From NCBI GenBank assembly GCA_021372155.1, contig JAJFUZ010000057.1, positions 1 to 33,890 of the forward strand: 33,890 nt of DNA, read 5' to 3'. Position 1 is the stretch's first letter. Every line of letters begins with the position of its first letter. This document shows positions 6,543 through 15,100 of this stretch, in pieces. A model generated the notes under the pieces. That model did no database searches. It saw only the letters and a list, made by a program, of their open reading frames with translations, and was not told where the DNA came from. The translations under genes were made by a program, and so were the position numbers. This stretch comes from Parachlamydia sp. (GTDB taxonomy: Bacteria; Chlamydiota; Chlamydiia; Chlamydiales; Parachlamydiaceae).

Positions 6543-7544
6543 ATGCAGCGCATTTACCTTCTTACACTTAGTTTTCTGTTATTCGTTCATTCGCTCTCAG
6601 CTGCTGTGGAAAGGCGCGCAGCCATTGACATCGGTTCAGGAAGCACAAAGGTGTGCATCGCAGAAGTTGATGGCGAGTCTCAGCAGATTGTTCAGATCAT
6701 CCATGAAACAGCTTTCCCAGTTCCCTATCAGGCCTCTTTAGACAAATCGCTCGATGGCAATATTGACGAACAGACGGAAGCGCTCGGCCTGAAAACCTTT
6801 CATGAAATCGCCAAACTGGCCGAAACCTACCAGGTGAAACGGGTCGCGGCGATTGCCACTTCAGCTTTTCGGAAGGCAAACAACGGCAAACATTTTGTTG
6901 CCAGGGTCGCGCAGCAGACGCAAATCCCTGTTCGGATCATCTCACAGAGAGAGGAGGGAGAGATTGCCTTTTTCAGCGCCGTGGCGGCTGGGTATCGACC
7001 TGAAGAGATCATCGTCTGGGACATCGGAACAGGCAGCCTGCAGATGACCACTCAGAATGAAAAAGGGGAGTTGACCGTCTACATGGGCGAGGAGATGGGA
7101 GCGGTGGCCTTTAAATCCTACATCATCGATTCCATTCAAGAACACAGTCTGGAGACAGTGACCTCTCCCAATCCCATGGACGATGATGATTTCTACTTCG
7201 CTTCGCGTTATGCCCGCGCCTTTGCCAGAAAGGCCTATCCTCTCATTAAGAAGAAAATTCAAGGCGGAGCCCCTGTTGTTGGCATCGGTCGTCTCTTCTA
7301 TCACAGCATAAAGCCTATTGGTGATGAAGAGGGTGTCATCCAGCGCAATGGCCTGCGCCATTACATTCTTTCCGCACTTAACAAGAATGACCAGGAGATC
7401 GATAATCCCTTTGCTCATGTCGATGTCACCAACTGCATCCTCGTGCTGAATATCATGAAGGCTCTGCATATCCATGAAGTTCATCCTGTAGATACAACAT
7501 CTACAAAAGGAATGCTTGTATATCCGGAATTCTGGAAAGATTAA
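6543..7544 (+). CDS. Ppx/GppA-family phosphatase with signal peptide
   Basis: 333 residues. The two ASKHA nucleotide-binding halves of exopolyphosphatase/guanosine-pentaphosphatase proteins are visible: AIDIGSGSTKV (27-37), IATSAFR (104-110), the catalytic Glu region ISQREEGEIAFF (133-144) and VWDIGTGSLQ (158-167). The second phosphate loop departs from DIGGGSxE by having Thr and Gln. Length fits the short two-domain form lacking the C-terminal HD-like part of E. coli Ppx and GppA. Residues 4-20 form a clear signal sequence with Arg3 and cleavage after LSA (A20), immediately before the domain, so the enzyme should act outside the cytoplasm. Family substrates are polyphosphate and pppGpp. AAGGA lies seven bases before the ATG. 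It is third in the operon with the MESH1-like gene, which suggests a shared alarmone or polyphosphate substrate (inference). Confidence 0.88.
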   Translation: MQRIYLLTLSFLLFVHSLSAAVERRAAIDIGSGSTKVCIAEVDGESQQIVQIIHETAFPVPYQASLDKSLDGNIDEQTEALGLKTFHEIAKLAETYQVKRVAAIATSAFRKANNGKHFVARVAQQTQIPVRIISQREEGEIAFFSAVAAGYRPEEIIVWDIGTGSLQMTTQNEKGELTVYMGEEMGAVAFKSYIIDSIQEHSLETVTSPNPMDDDDFYFASRYARAFARKAYPLIKKKIQGGAPVVGIGRLFYHSIKPIGDEEGVIQRNGLRHYILSALNKNDQEIDNPFAHVDVTNCILVLNIMKALHIHEVHPVDTTSTKGMLVYPEFWKD

Positions 7545-7819
7545 AAATCTAAAAACGGTGTTCATCATGCGACCTTCGCGTCCCCAGTGAGAACATCACG
7601 TGACAAGGTTTGTTGACCTTGATTCCCTGTTTTTTTGGCTTCAATTTTGTCCGTAAAGTTTACTCTCTGTAGAAGACAAACAGCTGTTGCAGCTCTCTGG
7701 CCAATTATAGTTTGACTTATAATTATAGTTTGATCTGTTATGTTAATAATTTTCTAAGTAAATCTTGACTTTTTATAAAGAAATTATTAAAATAGTAACT
7801 TAAAACTATTAGGTATTCT
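7545..7819. other. 275-bp intergenic region with duplicated AT motif
   Basis: No gene was found on either strand. AATTATAGTTTGA occurs twice (7703-7715 and 7721-7733) with an 18-base period, upstream of the promoter of the next gene, so it could be a regulator site. A 6-bp stem (CAAGGT/ACCTTG, 7604-7621) followed eight bases later by a T run (7630-7636) might be a weak terminator for the operon ending at 7544. Confidence 0.4.
7765..7793 (+). promoter_or_regulatory. Sigma-70-like promoter for the gene at 7820
   Basis: TTGACT (7765-7770), a 17-base spacer and TAAAAT (7788-7793) give a near-consensus promoter. Transcription would begin near 7800, leaving a leader of about 20 bases. The ribosome binding site is weak (TAGGT). 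Confidence 0.65.
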
Positions 7820-8830
7820 ATGCAATCCGTGCAATTTGCATCATTTAAAGGAGCGCCGCAGAAGGTCGAGGCAAAGAAATCCGCCGCGCTTTCGCGCATC
7901 TCCAAACGGGTCTTTGACGGCTGCGAGCATGTCTGGAGTTATCTCGGCAAGCTGTTCATGTTGACCCGCCATGCGCTGAATATCACAGTCAAAACCTGCC
8001 AGCGCGTTGCCATGTGCTGCTCGCTCAACAGAAGAATTTTGAATGCAGTCACGCGTCTCAAACTGTTTTCCATTGTGAGTGTGCCCTTTTCGATATTTAC
8101 GGTTCATTCTACTGGTCAGAAGCTCTTTAAGAGCTTCCATCTGCGCGACAAAGAGGGTGTTGCCCTGGCGAGCCTTTCGCTTGCGCTCATCTCTACCGAT
8201 ATCGTCGATTCGCTTGCGACCTTTACCAATGCGGCATTAGCGACGCTGTCAAAAGCGCCTGTCGCATTGTTTTCGACCATAGGGATGCCCATTGCCTATG
8301 CCTTGATCGGAATGGGATCCGCGTCGCGCACAATTCAGCTGGTTAAAACATATTGCCTGTTCAAGAAGTTTCAAGGGCAGGTCCTCACGCAGAATATGGG
8401 CAAACGGCGCGCTCTGGAGCAGTTTCTGGAGGCTAAGCTGGGCGTGACCCCGGAAGAAAAGCAACTGATGGAAGGAAAAGCCGACAAGAGCGGGGAATTA
8501 CTCCGTCTGAAGGAGAAAAAGCGAGCCGCGCTTCTGCGGGCAGCTCCATCGGAAGTGGTGCAGGAGTTTGAGAAGATCGCCGATCTTCTTAAAGGTCAGA
8601 AAACGCTGACAGAAAGAGAAGCGGCCGCTCTTTTGAGGAGCCTGGACAAGATCTCCCATCTTCTCAAGAAAAAGATGGTGGTCGATGCAGGAAATTTGTT
8701 GGCGAATATAATAAGCTTCATTGCCATCACTCTGTTCTTTTTCACCGTGCCGCCTGTGGTTCCCTTTATTTTCCTGGCTGCCAGCATGATTCAGAAAATA
8801 TCGACGCTGGCCTATCAGGACTTAAGCTGA
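7820..8830 (+). CDS. Unknown membrane protein with C-terminal apolar hairpin (Inc-like candidate)
   Basis: 336 residues, no family recognised. The N-terminal 80 residues are basic and hydrophilic. Hydrophobic stretches follow at about 82-96, 112-126 and 146-166. Residues 190-290 form a charged, mostly helical segment (KLGVTPEEKQLMEGK, LLRLKEKKRAALLRA). A long apolar hairpin at 292-324 is broken by a PPVVP turn. Two closely spaced apolar lobes are the hallmark of chlamydial inclusion membrane (Inc) proteins, so it could be a host-membrane-directed effector; an ordinary inner-membrane protein is also possible. There is no classical signal peptide. It has its own promoter, and its last nine bases overlap the convergent U-box gene. 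The start is the first ATG and has only a weak ribosome binding site. Confidence 0.7.
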   Translation: MQSVQFASFKGAPQKVEAKKSAALSRISKRVFDGCEHVWSYLGKLFMLTRHALNITVKTCQRVAMCCSLNRRILNAVTRLKLFSIVSVPFSIFTVHSTGQKLFKSFHLRDKEGVALASLSLALISTDIVDSLATFTNAALATLSKAPVALFSTIGMPIAYALIGMGSASRTIQLVKTYCLFKKFQGQVLTQNMGKRRALEQFLEAKLGVTPEEKQLMEGKADKSGELLRLKEKKRAALLRAAPSEVVQEFEKIADLLKGQKTLTEREAAALLRSLDKISHLLKKKMVVDAGNLLANIISFIAITLFFFTVPPVVPFIFLAASMIQKISTLAYQDLS

Positions 8831-9499
8831 TTCCTCAAGCGATTTTTTTAAAGTGTTGCCAATTTCCGGCATATTTTCCAAAATCTCTTCTCCACGGAGC
8901 TTCTTAAGTGGCTGGTCAACCTGTACCATCTCTTTAGTGAGCCCTTTAAGCATGCTGTTGAAGTGTTTGATCTCTTCTTCAAGTGTTGCAGCCAGCTTTT
9001 GATTTTCCTCATCCAGCTGTTCGAATTTTCCGATCAATTCTCTTAAAGCATAGTTTTGAGGATGAAAATCGGGATTTTGATAGGGGTCATTAGTAACGGG
9101 AGAACTTTTCTTTCTTTCCAGCCAATGCAAAAGGGAGGGGAGTTCAAACGAGTGGCCATTCTCATCAACAACAGGAAACTCCAACGGATCCAGTGAGACA
9201 GTATCTACGGGGATGAGTTCAGATAGTTTCCTGGTTTTGCAAAGCTCTAATAATGTCTCACATCTTGATCCGAAGGCTTTTAGAGCTTCAAACCCATTTC
9301 TGGATAATTCTACAACCTCCTTTTTGGATCGATTGACGCGCTCATTCTCTGCCTCTATTGTCGCGCGCGAATGCGCAACTGCGTTTTCGCGCCTTTGCAA
9401 CTGTCTTTCGCGAGCCTCTAAACTCTCTCTTTGAGAAGGTCGACAGCTATTTTTAATCGCTTCATTTTTTGAAGCGATTAATCTATCTAATCGTTTCAT
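8822..9499 (-). CDS. Coiled-coil protein with U-box domain (putative E3 ubiquitin ligase effector)
   Basis: 225 residues. Residues 20-65 are a charged coiled coil (REARERQLQRRENAV type). Residues 99-160 read as a U-box: LDPLEFPVVDENGHSFE (103-119), SLLHWL (122-127), SPVTNDPY (133-140) and PQNYALRELIGKF (147-159). The order of DP-PV, GH-[ST]-[FY]-[ED], WL, CP/SP-x-T and P-N-x-x-L-R-x-L-I is that of eukaryotic U-boxes, where the domain recruits E2 enzymes without zinc. A second coiled coil occupies 158-205. U-boxes in bacteria are typically effectors that act on host ubiquitin, so secretion is likely, but no secretion signal can be shown. There is no ribosome binding site; the ATG overlaps an upstream in-frame stop as TAATG, implying coupling to the preceding interrupted gene. 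The 3' end overlaps the convergent gene by nine bases. Confidence 0.78.
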   Translation of the reverse strand: MKRLDRLIASKNEAIKNSCRPSQRESLEARERQLQRRENAVAHSRATIEAENERVNRSKKEVVELSRNGFEALKAFGSRCETLLELCKTRKLSELIPVDTVSLDPLEFPVVDENGHSFELPSLLHWLERKKSSPVTNDPYQNPDFHPQNYALRELIGKFEQLDEENQKLAATLEEEIKHFNSMLKGLTKEMVQVDQPLKKLRGEEILENMPEIGNTLKKSLEESA

Positions 9500-9669
9500 T
9501 AATGGTATTTTAATTGAATCGCAGGTTTGATCAGGCCACCAGCCAAAGGAATCATGCGCGCATCGTGTCCCATTGAGAAATTAGCGTATACCTGATTGGG
9601 GGACTCTAGAGGACATTGAACAAGAATGTCTTTCACAAAGGGGGATTCAGTTTTGAAGAAATAATAGGT
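9499..9669 (-). pseudogene. In-frame extension behind the TAA at 9670-9672
   Basis: After the TAA that ends the upstream gene, the same frame stays open for 56 codons down to a TAA at 9499-9501. The encoded segment, with motifs such as SPFVKDILVQCPLESP and MGHDARMIPLAGG, has ordinary protein composition. Its terminal TAA overlaps the U-box ATG (TAATG). Together these suggest it is the original C-terminus of the upstream gene, cut off by a nonsense mutation or reached by readthrough. It has no start of its own with a ribosome binding site. Confidence 0.6.
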
Positions 9670-10848
9670 TTAAACCTGATACAGCATGCGCTGCACAGAT
9701 TCTTGTAAGGCAATTTGCCTTGTTTTGATCCAATATTTGTAATTCACAAGGATGTCTAAAGCCGCATTGTATTTTTCGGCTTTTGGGCTATCGCTTGCAA
9801 ATAAGCAGGCTTGATAGAATGTGCGAAAATCTTTAGTTGCATTTTCTTTAGCTTCTGGAATTTTGAAAGCGCTGGAAATGGCAGCACCTAACGTGTGTAC
9901 AGTAGCGTCTTCGTAATCGATGCTATATCTGACGCACAGCTTTTTTAATTGAGTGATTTGTTTATCAGAAGCCACTTGAAGTTTCTTTATATCGCTCAAT
10001 TTAGTATTCCGCACGAAGTCGACAGCCTCTTCATAGCTTCTTTGACATTGAGGTTCAAGTTTTGACCCATCGTGAGCAACGGGTGGATTATTATCCCAAA
10101 GGACAAATCCTACATCTGAATAGAGGGTATGCTTTTTTGCACAAACAATCGGCTTAAAGACGCGTATCTCAAGAGGAAAATTCTTTCCATTAAGAGGGAG
10201 GTTCGCTCTTTCAATGGGCTTATCGGTTTCATTAATAAAAGAGTCATCATTCAGAAACACGCGTTCAAAATTTAAGTAATTGATGATGCGCATGCAAAGG
10301 TCTAAGCATGGTTTACCTTTTATCAGGGTTCCTTTGTTAAGGGATACCAGCTCGGCGACTCTTCCCTTTAGCCCCCGTCGAATTTTAAAGTAGGTCATTT
10401 CCGGGCTATATAAATGAATATAGTCATAGTTTTGACCTGTAGGTGCCTTCTCAGGCCAAAGTTGATCTTCTTCCCTGCATGCCCAGCTTTTCCAAGGGCC
10501 CGTTTCTAATGCAAGAGTGAGAGGACCAGATTCTAATTGGAGGGTCAATGTGCGATCGGAAAAAAGCGCTTGAAAGTCCTTCCAACGTATGCCAGGAAAT
10601 TCCAGAGGATTAAAGTTGGCAAGCTTATCGTTAAAATTCTGCAGTTTCCATTCAACAGGGCTTGTATACTTTCTTTTATGAGGACGTCTCTCTTCACCGC
10701 CTCCCTGAATAGGGAGGGCTTCGCCTACAAGTTTCCTGAGAATCGAATTAGCATGTCGTTCGTCTTGGAATGACTGCGGAGCTTGGACCTGAGGTTGAAT
10801 ATTAAATTCTATCTCAGGATCAATTGAATGTAAATTAACTGGAATCAT
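9670..10848 (-). CDS. Unknown protein, probably truncated by an in-frame TAA
   Basis: 392 residues from the ATG at 10846-10848 (three more if TTG at 10855-10857 is used). No family is recognised. The N-terminal 50 residues look disordered, followed by a basic patch RRPHKRKY and then a mixed alpha/beta region (PLEFPGIRWKDFQALF, DYIHLYSPEMTYFKIRR). The C-terminal third is helical and ends RQIALQESVQRMLYQV. No signal peptide or membrane span is visible. The open frame continues past the stop for 56 codons and meets the U-box gene, so a 449-codon ancestor is likely. No clear ribosome binding site precedes the start. Its position upstream of a U-box gene suggests both belong to one transcript and perhaps one host-directed function; this is inference. 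Confidence 0.65.
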   Translation of the reverse strand: MIPVNLHSIDPEIEFNIQPQVQAPQSFQDERHANSILRKLVGEALPIQGGGEERRPHKRKYTSPVEWKLQNFNDKLANFNPLEFPGIRWKDFQALFSDRTLTLQLESGPLTLALETGPWKSWACREEDQLWPEKAPTGQNYDYIHLYSPEMTYFKIRRGLKGRVAELVSLNKGTLIKGKPCLDLCMRIINYLNFERVFLNDDSFINETDKPIERANLPLNGKNFPLEIRVFKPIVCAKKHTLYSDVGFVLWDNNPPVAHDGSKLEPQCQRSYEEAVDFVRNTKLSDIKKLQVASDKQITQLKKLCVRYSIDYEDATVHTLGAAISSAFKIPEAKENATKDFRTFYQACLFASDSPKAEKYNAALDILVNYKYWIKTRQIALQESVQRMLYQV

Positions 10849-11109
10849 AAGCAACAAATTGTAGTTTATTAACTAGATAAAAGCAATTGTTTTTCTGAGT
10901 TTGGATTGCTTTGATCTTTCAAATGTCATTTCTATGTTGTTTTATATTAATAAATCAGTGGAGTGTGCTATGTTTAATTTATTAACTGCGCATATGTTGT
11001 TTGAAGCAATCAATTGGGTTGCCGATAGTAAAATTCGCAATGAGATGTACGACCAATTATACTAGCGGAATCATTATGTTCGGCATGGTTCGACTTAGAC
11101 AAGAAGCGC
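10849..11109. other. AT-rich gap between unknown minus-strand genes
   Basis: About 260 bases lie between the gene ending at 11110 and the one starting at 10848, both on the minus strand. The only coding candidate is a 31-codon plus-strand reading frame, listed separately. A possible plus-strand promoter is TTGATC (10911-10916) with TATGTT (10933-10938) at a 16-base spacing. No tRNA or clear terminator was seen. Confidence 0.4.
10970..11065 (+). CDS. Possible 31-residue small protein
   Basis: ATG at 10970 is preceded by a well-spaced ribosome binding site (GGAG at 10960-10963, six-base gap) and a plausible promoter. The frame reads MFNLLTAHMLFEAINWVADS and ends at TAG (11063-11065). The peptide is mildly amphipathic. 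It lies opposite in direction to its neighbours. It could be a genuine small protein, the leftover start of a decayed gene, or chance; the start signals are the main support. Confidence 0.35.
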   Translation: MFNLLTAHMLFEAINWVADSKIRNEMYDQLY

Positions 11110-11997
11110 CTAATAATAACGCAAAGCAATCTTTACAGTTTCCATTTTGCTGCGCGCGTCTGAGATTTTGGCAAAAGCATTGTCAAATGCCGCATTAAAT
11201 TCGCTTTGATTCACACCCACATCTTTAAATTGGGTATATTCGTAGACTTCTGCGCTCAAGCCTTGAAGCGCATTAAGCCAATTTTGTGAGTGAACCCAGG
11301 GGCTGTACGGTTTGCGCAGGAAAAGAAGTTCGGCATATTGGATGATGATAAAAGCCACGCAGAAATTATTGTTAGGCGTAAAGCCACCGCCAAAGAGGGC
11401 GTTCACAACTTTTGGATCCACAGTGTCTTTAATGACTTCTTGGAGCTTTCTGCTATTTGTCCGAAGGTTTTGAACGGCTATTCGTACTTTAGCGCCGCCG
11501 GGGCCATCCTGGCTATTGTTTGCGTACGTCACATTGCAAGGCAACACATATTGCATGGCCGCTGCAAAGTTCAGATAGTCCTCTAATCTGCTTGCCTGCT
11601 GTTCGACTGTCAGACTTCGGTTGGATAAAATTTCTTTAAGATCGTTGAATCTTTCCTCCAGAGCCGGAATGTAATGCGGGCGGCTTTCTTTAAAGACAGG
11701 CGTCCTTCCGCCCCGCTTAAACATCAAACTAAAGAAGGCTTTGAGCAAAACAGAGTCATGAAAATGTGTGATGATTTCCCTGGCCGCATCGTCAACTGTG
11801 CGTTGGCCATAGTGGACTGCCAGCGAGGATAAAAAATAGCTGTGGCCAAAAAGGTGCATGCCCTGTTTGCCATTGCTGTAGACATCTCCAAAACGGTTAT
11901 TTGCATCATCAGTAGCGCAAATCGTTCTGCCTTCCCGCACCAAAACGGAAATGCGAGGATAGTCGGTATCTTCAAAGAGCATATTTTGATAAACCAT
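11110..11997 (-). CDS. Unknown 295-residue protein
   Basis: No family recognised. The start is placed at the ATG at 11995-11997 because AAGG lies six bases upstream; a TTG two codons earlier is less likely. The N-terminal part (YPRISVLVREGRTICATDD) is beta-rich, and GKQGMHLFGHSYFLSSLAVHYG is a conspicuous His/aromatic stretch. The remainder is mainly helical, with a moderately apolar segment NNNFCVAFIIIQYAELLFL near 210-228 that is too polar at its ends to be a sure membrane span. There is no signal peptide. It is the gene downstream of the 1227-residue protein on the same strand but is separated from it by a strong hairpin, so it probably has its own promoter. Confidence 0.65.
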   Translation of the reverse strand: MVYQNMLFEDTDYPRISVLVREGRTICATDDANNRFGDVYSNGKQGMHLFGHSYFLSSLAVHYGQRTVDDAAREIITHFHDSVLLKAFFSLMFKRGGRTPVFKESRPHYIPALEERFNDLKEILSNRSLTVEQQASRLEDYLNFAAAMQYVLPCNVTYANNSQDGPGGAKVRIAVQNLRTNSRKLQEVIKDTVDPKVVNALFGGGFTPNNNFCVAFIIIQYAELLFLRKPYSPWVHSQNWLNALQGLSAEVYEYTQFKDVGVNQSEFNAAFDNAFAKISDARSKMETVKIALRYY

Positions 11998-12070
11998 GCG
12001 CAACCTTCAAAAGATTGCTGCTATCTTAAAACGGCTGAGTGAAAAACGCAACAAATCTGCAAGATGAAAT

Positions 12071-12100
12071 AATCCCACCCCTTAAGGAAGGGGTGGGATT
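12071..12100 (-). terminator. Strong hairpin terminator behind the 1227-residue gene
   Basis: AATCCCACCCCTT (12071-12083) pairs perfectly over 13 bp with AAGGGGTGGGATT (12088-12100) around a four-base loop. On the minus strand it is followed by ATTATTTC, on the plus strand by TCGATTTATT. It sits 20 bases after the stop of the gene at 12120-15803. Confidence 0.85.
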
Positions 12101-12119
12101 TCGATTTATTCAGACTGCA

Positions 12120-15100
12120 CTATGATGTAGGTTTAAACATATTGATAACGTCGTGGCAATTTTGTTGAGCATTGTCACCAGCCTCACTTGCAAGAGGCGA
12201 CAAAACAGCCGCTACTTCTGCTCCTAAAACAGGATGCACCAATCCGATAGGCGCTGAAGGTGACACCCCAACAAGTTCTACAGTGCTTCCCCAGAGAGCA
12301 CATCCAATTCGCTGAGCAATTGGTTGGTTTTGAAACAGGGGATCATCGATCCGCTCCAAGGTGGATAAAGTGATTGCAACCTTTTCGACCGCTCCGCTTG
12401 CGTAAGATCCTAAACCATCCAATCCTGGAACTGTATTCAATTGTCTCAAAAGAGGTTGCACGCTATCTGCTGCAATATAGACGTTGGGATTTATCTCCAA
12501 GTGCGTAGGAAGTTTGTTTGTATCGCCTCCAGTAACTCCAGAAGGCTGTGCATGAGTAGGCACAGGAGCGCTTGGCTGCACAGATACAGGCTTTGAGGGT
12601 GTTGGAGCACTGTTCACTTTTTGTATGGGGAGAGGTTCTTGGACAGCAGTTGGAGTAAATGATGTTGGTATGATGGTTGATGGTGCAGATGGGTTTGGGG
12701 AAGAGCTGACTGGCAATTGGAATCCCTCTATCCCTGACGGCTTTTCCGTTGAATAAACGGTCGCAAGATTTGGGTGATTCATTGTCCCCACCTGGAGCCC
12801 TGACCCATTTAATTGAAAGCCGACTCCAGAAGCCCCTACATAACCTAAAGCAGTTTGGTACCATGGCTTTGTTTTAACTTCTACCGGAACAGTGGTGGTA
12901 CCATTAACAATTAAATCTGTGATCGATGACAAAAAGCCATATTGAGTGGGCTTATCGTTTCCATGATAGGCGTCCCACTTAAAGCTTGCATCTAGATAGG
13001 CAGTATAAACTTTATCGTATTGATCGCCATGATCAGTACCTACAAGTTGTGTCGTTAAATACCTCATTTGAACATTGATGTTATTTTCATAACCAGTGTT
13101 CCTTGCCACATTTTCTGAGTCTGTTACTAAAGATAAAATATTAAAGCTAGGTGGAGCAACTGGAGGCTGTGTTTGCGTTAAACCAGGTGACGCACAAGCA
13201 GGTTCTTTTAAATTGTTGAGTATTTGTGTGGCATTATTTACATCCTGCTTCGCATTAGAGATAGCATTCCCATTGTTTCTTTGAAGGAGTGCGTTCATGA
13301 TAGGCGTTGGAACATACTTATCAGGCTTGCTTATAAACGCTGCTTTTAGAGAGTCGGTTAATGTCCCCATTGGAATACCGTATTGATCAGAGAGGGTTTT
13401 CTCGATATATTTTATGGCATCAGCACCATATAAACCCTGGTTTTTGGCTCCATTGTAAATTTCAGTTGCTTTGTTTTCAAAGTCCAATGGCGAATAAGTT
13501 GAAAGAGTCACTAAATTGGCATGCTGTTGATTTGCTTTATCGACAGATTTCTGCGCTGCTGCAACCTGTTCAGGGGTTGCTTGGTTGACGACGCAACCAG
13601 CTTCTTTTTTCTGGCTTTCTAAAACTTGTTTCTTCGCTGGTTGCTCTGGCGCTTGTTTTGCTTTCGTCCCAGAGTTTGATTTATCAGGCTCTCCATATGG
13701 CTTCTTGCCATTTTCAGAAGGTGTCTTGTTTTTTGCTTTAAAACGGAAATTCTTCAAGATTGGAGAAAATCTTTGATCAATTTTTTTTGATTGTAGAGCA
13801 GATTCGCCGGGAGTAGCTGTTTGATTTTCATCTTTGGCACGCTTACCGAGAAGAGAAATAGGATTTTTTTGTTCGGTTTTTGAAGCTAATCGCGCAACAG
13901 CTTCTTTTGGTTTTTTAGCATCGGGCTCCGAGGGCTTAGCTTCACAAACTCGCCGCTTTAAGCAAGATCTATCAGCAAGTTTTTCTGTTGCAACACTTGA
14001 AACTTTGGTACTATCCTCTTTCTGTTCGACTCTGACCCTCTTCCCGAATAGAAGAGATGGTTTTTTTTCGGTTGCTACAGTATGAATCCTTTCAGCATCA
14101 TGGATTTCGGTCTTTTTAACTTCATGGGTTGTTCGTCGTCTCAAGAAATTTCCCTCTGTTGTTCTTGACTCTTCAACCCTGATCCTCTTCCCGACCAGAA
14201 GAGAAGTTTTTCTTTCAGTTGCTGCAGCTGCTATCGGTGCCCTTTCCGCCTCATGATTTTCAGTCTTTTTGACTTCAGTGGTTGTTTTGCGCCTTAAAAA
14301 ATGTCCCTCTGTTGACTTAGATACTTTTTGAGATGCTGTCTGCGACTCCAGTCTCGCTCTCTTGAAAACCGTTATGTGGGAAGTTTTGGATGGATTTCTT
14401 TTGATCGAAGGTGTCTTTACTTTCACCACTTCCTTAGCTACTTCTTTCTTAACCTGGCTGGCAGTTATTTTCACCCGATCGGCGGCAGCTTTAGTTAAAC
14501 CTATGACTGCTCCAGAACTTGCTCCGACAGCGGCTGCATCAGCTACCCCGTTTAATAGTTTCAAAGGAACATGATGATGCTTTGCAGCGCTTTCTAAAAT
14601 AAACTTTTTTTGTTTATCATTGAATTCTCTACGTCCTTTAGAATTTAAAACATCTATAATCTTTTCGATTTGGGTTTCTCGTTCAAAAGGCACTAAGAAA
14701 TTATCTTGTGATTTTATAACCGTAATTTTTCCTCGGCCTTTTTCATCTATGGATTGGAAATGAATTTTATGTTCATGAATATAGACATATAACTTCCCTG
14801 GTTCTATGACATGATCGTCCGGTTTGGAGCCATATGTTACCTGCAAGAAAGTGCGTTGGTTAATGAAATTCTCCGTTATTTTTACAGCGGAGCCGCTGGC
14901 GGCTCCAGCAGCCGCTCCCACTGCGGTTTTGGCAGCAAGATCACTGACTGCTCTAGTTGAGGAATTAAGTAGGTATTGACTACCAGATTCCACGCCAGCC
15001 TTTGTTAGGCTTGACACTCCTCCCGTTAAAACTCCAACTGCTGCACTTGTCGCCAATTTTTTTACCGTCAAACGTTTTAAAACTTTTGCATCTCCCTTGA

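Noticed and set aside
7604..7637. Rho-independent terminator after the Ppx gene
   Set aside because: The stem is only 6 bp and the T run begins eight bases later; kept only as a weak possibility.
13834..14085. Plus-strand frames antisense to the large repeat protein
   Set aside because: They have no ribosome binding site and arise from the low-complexity minus-strand gene.
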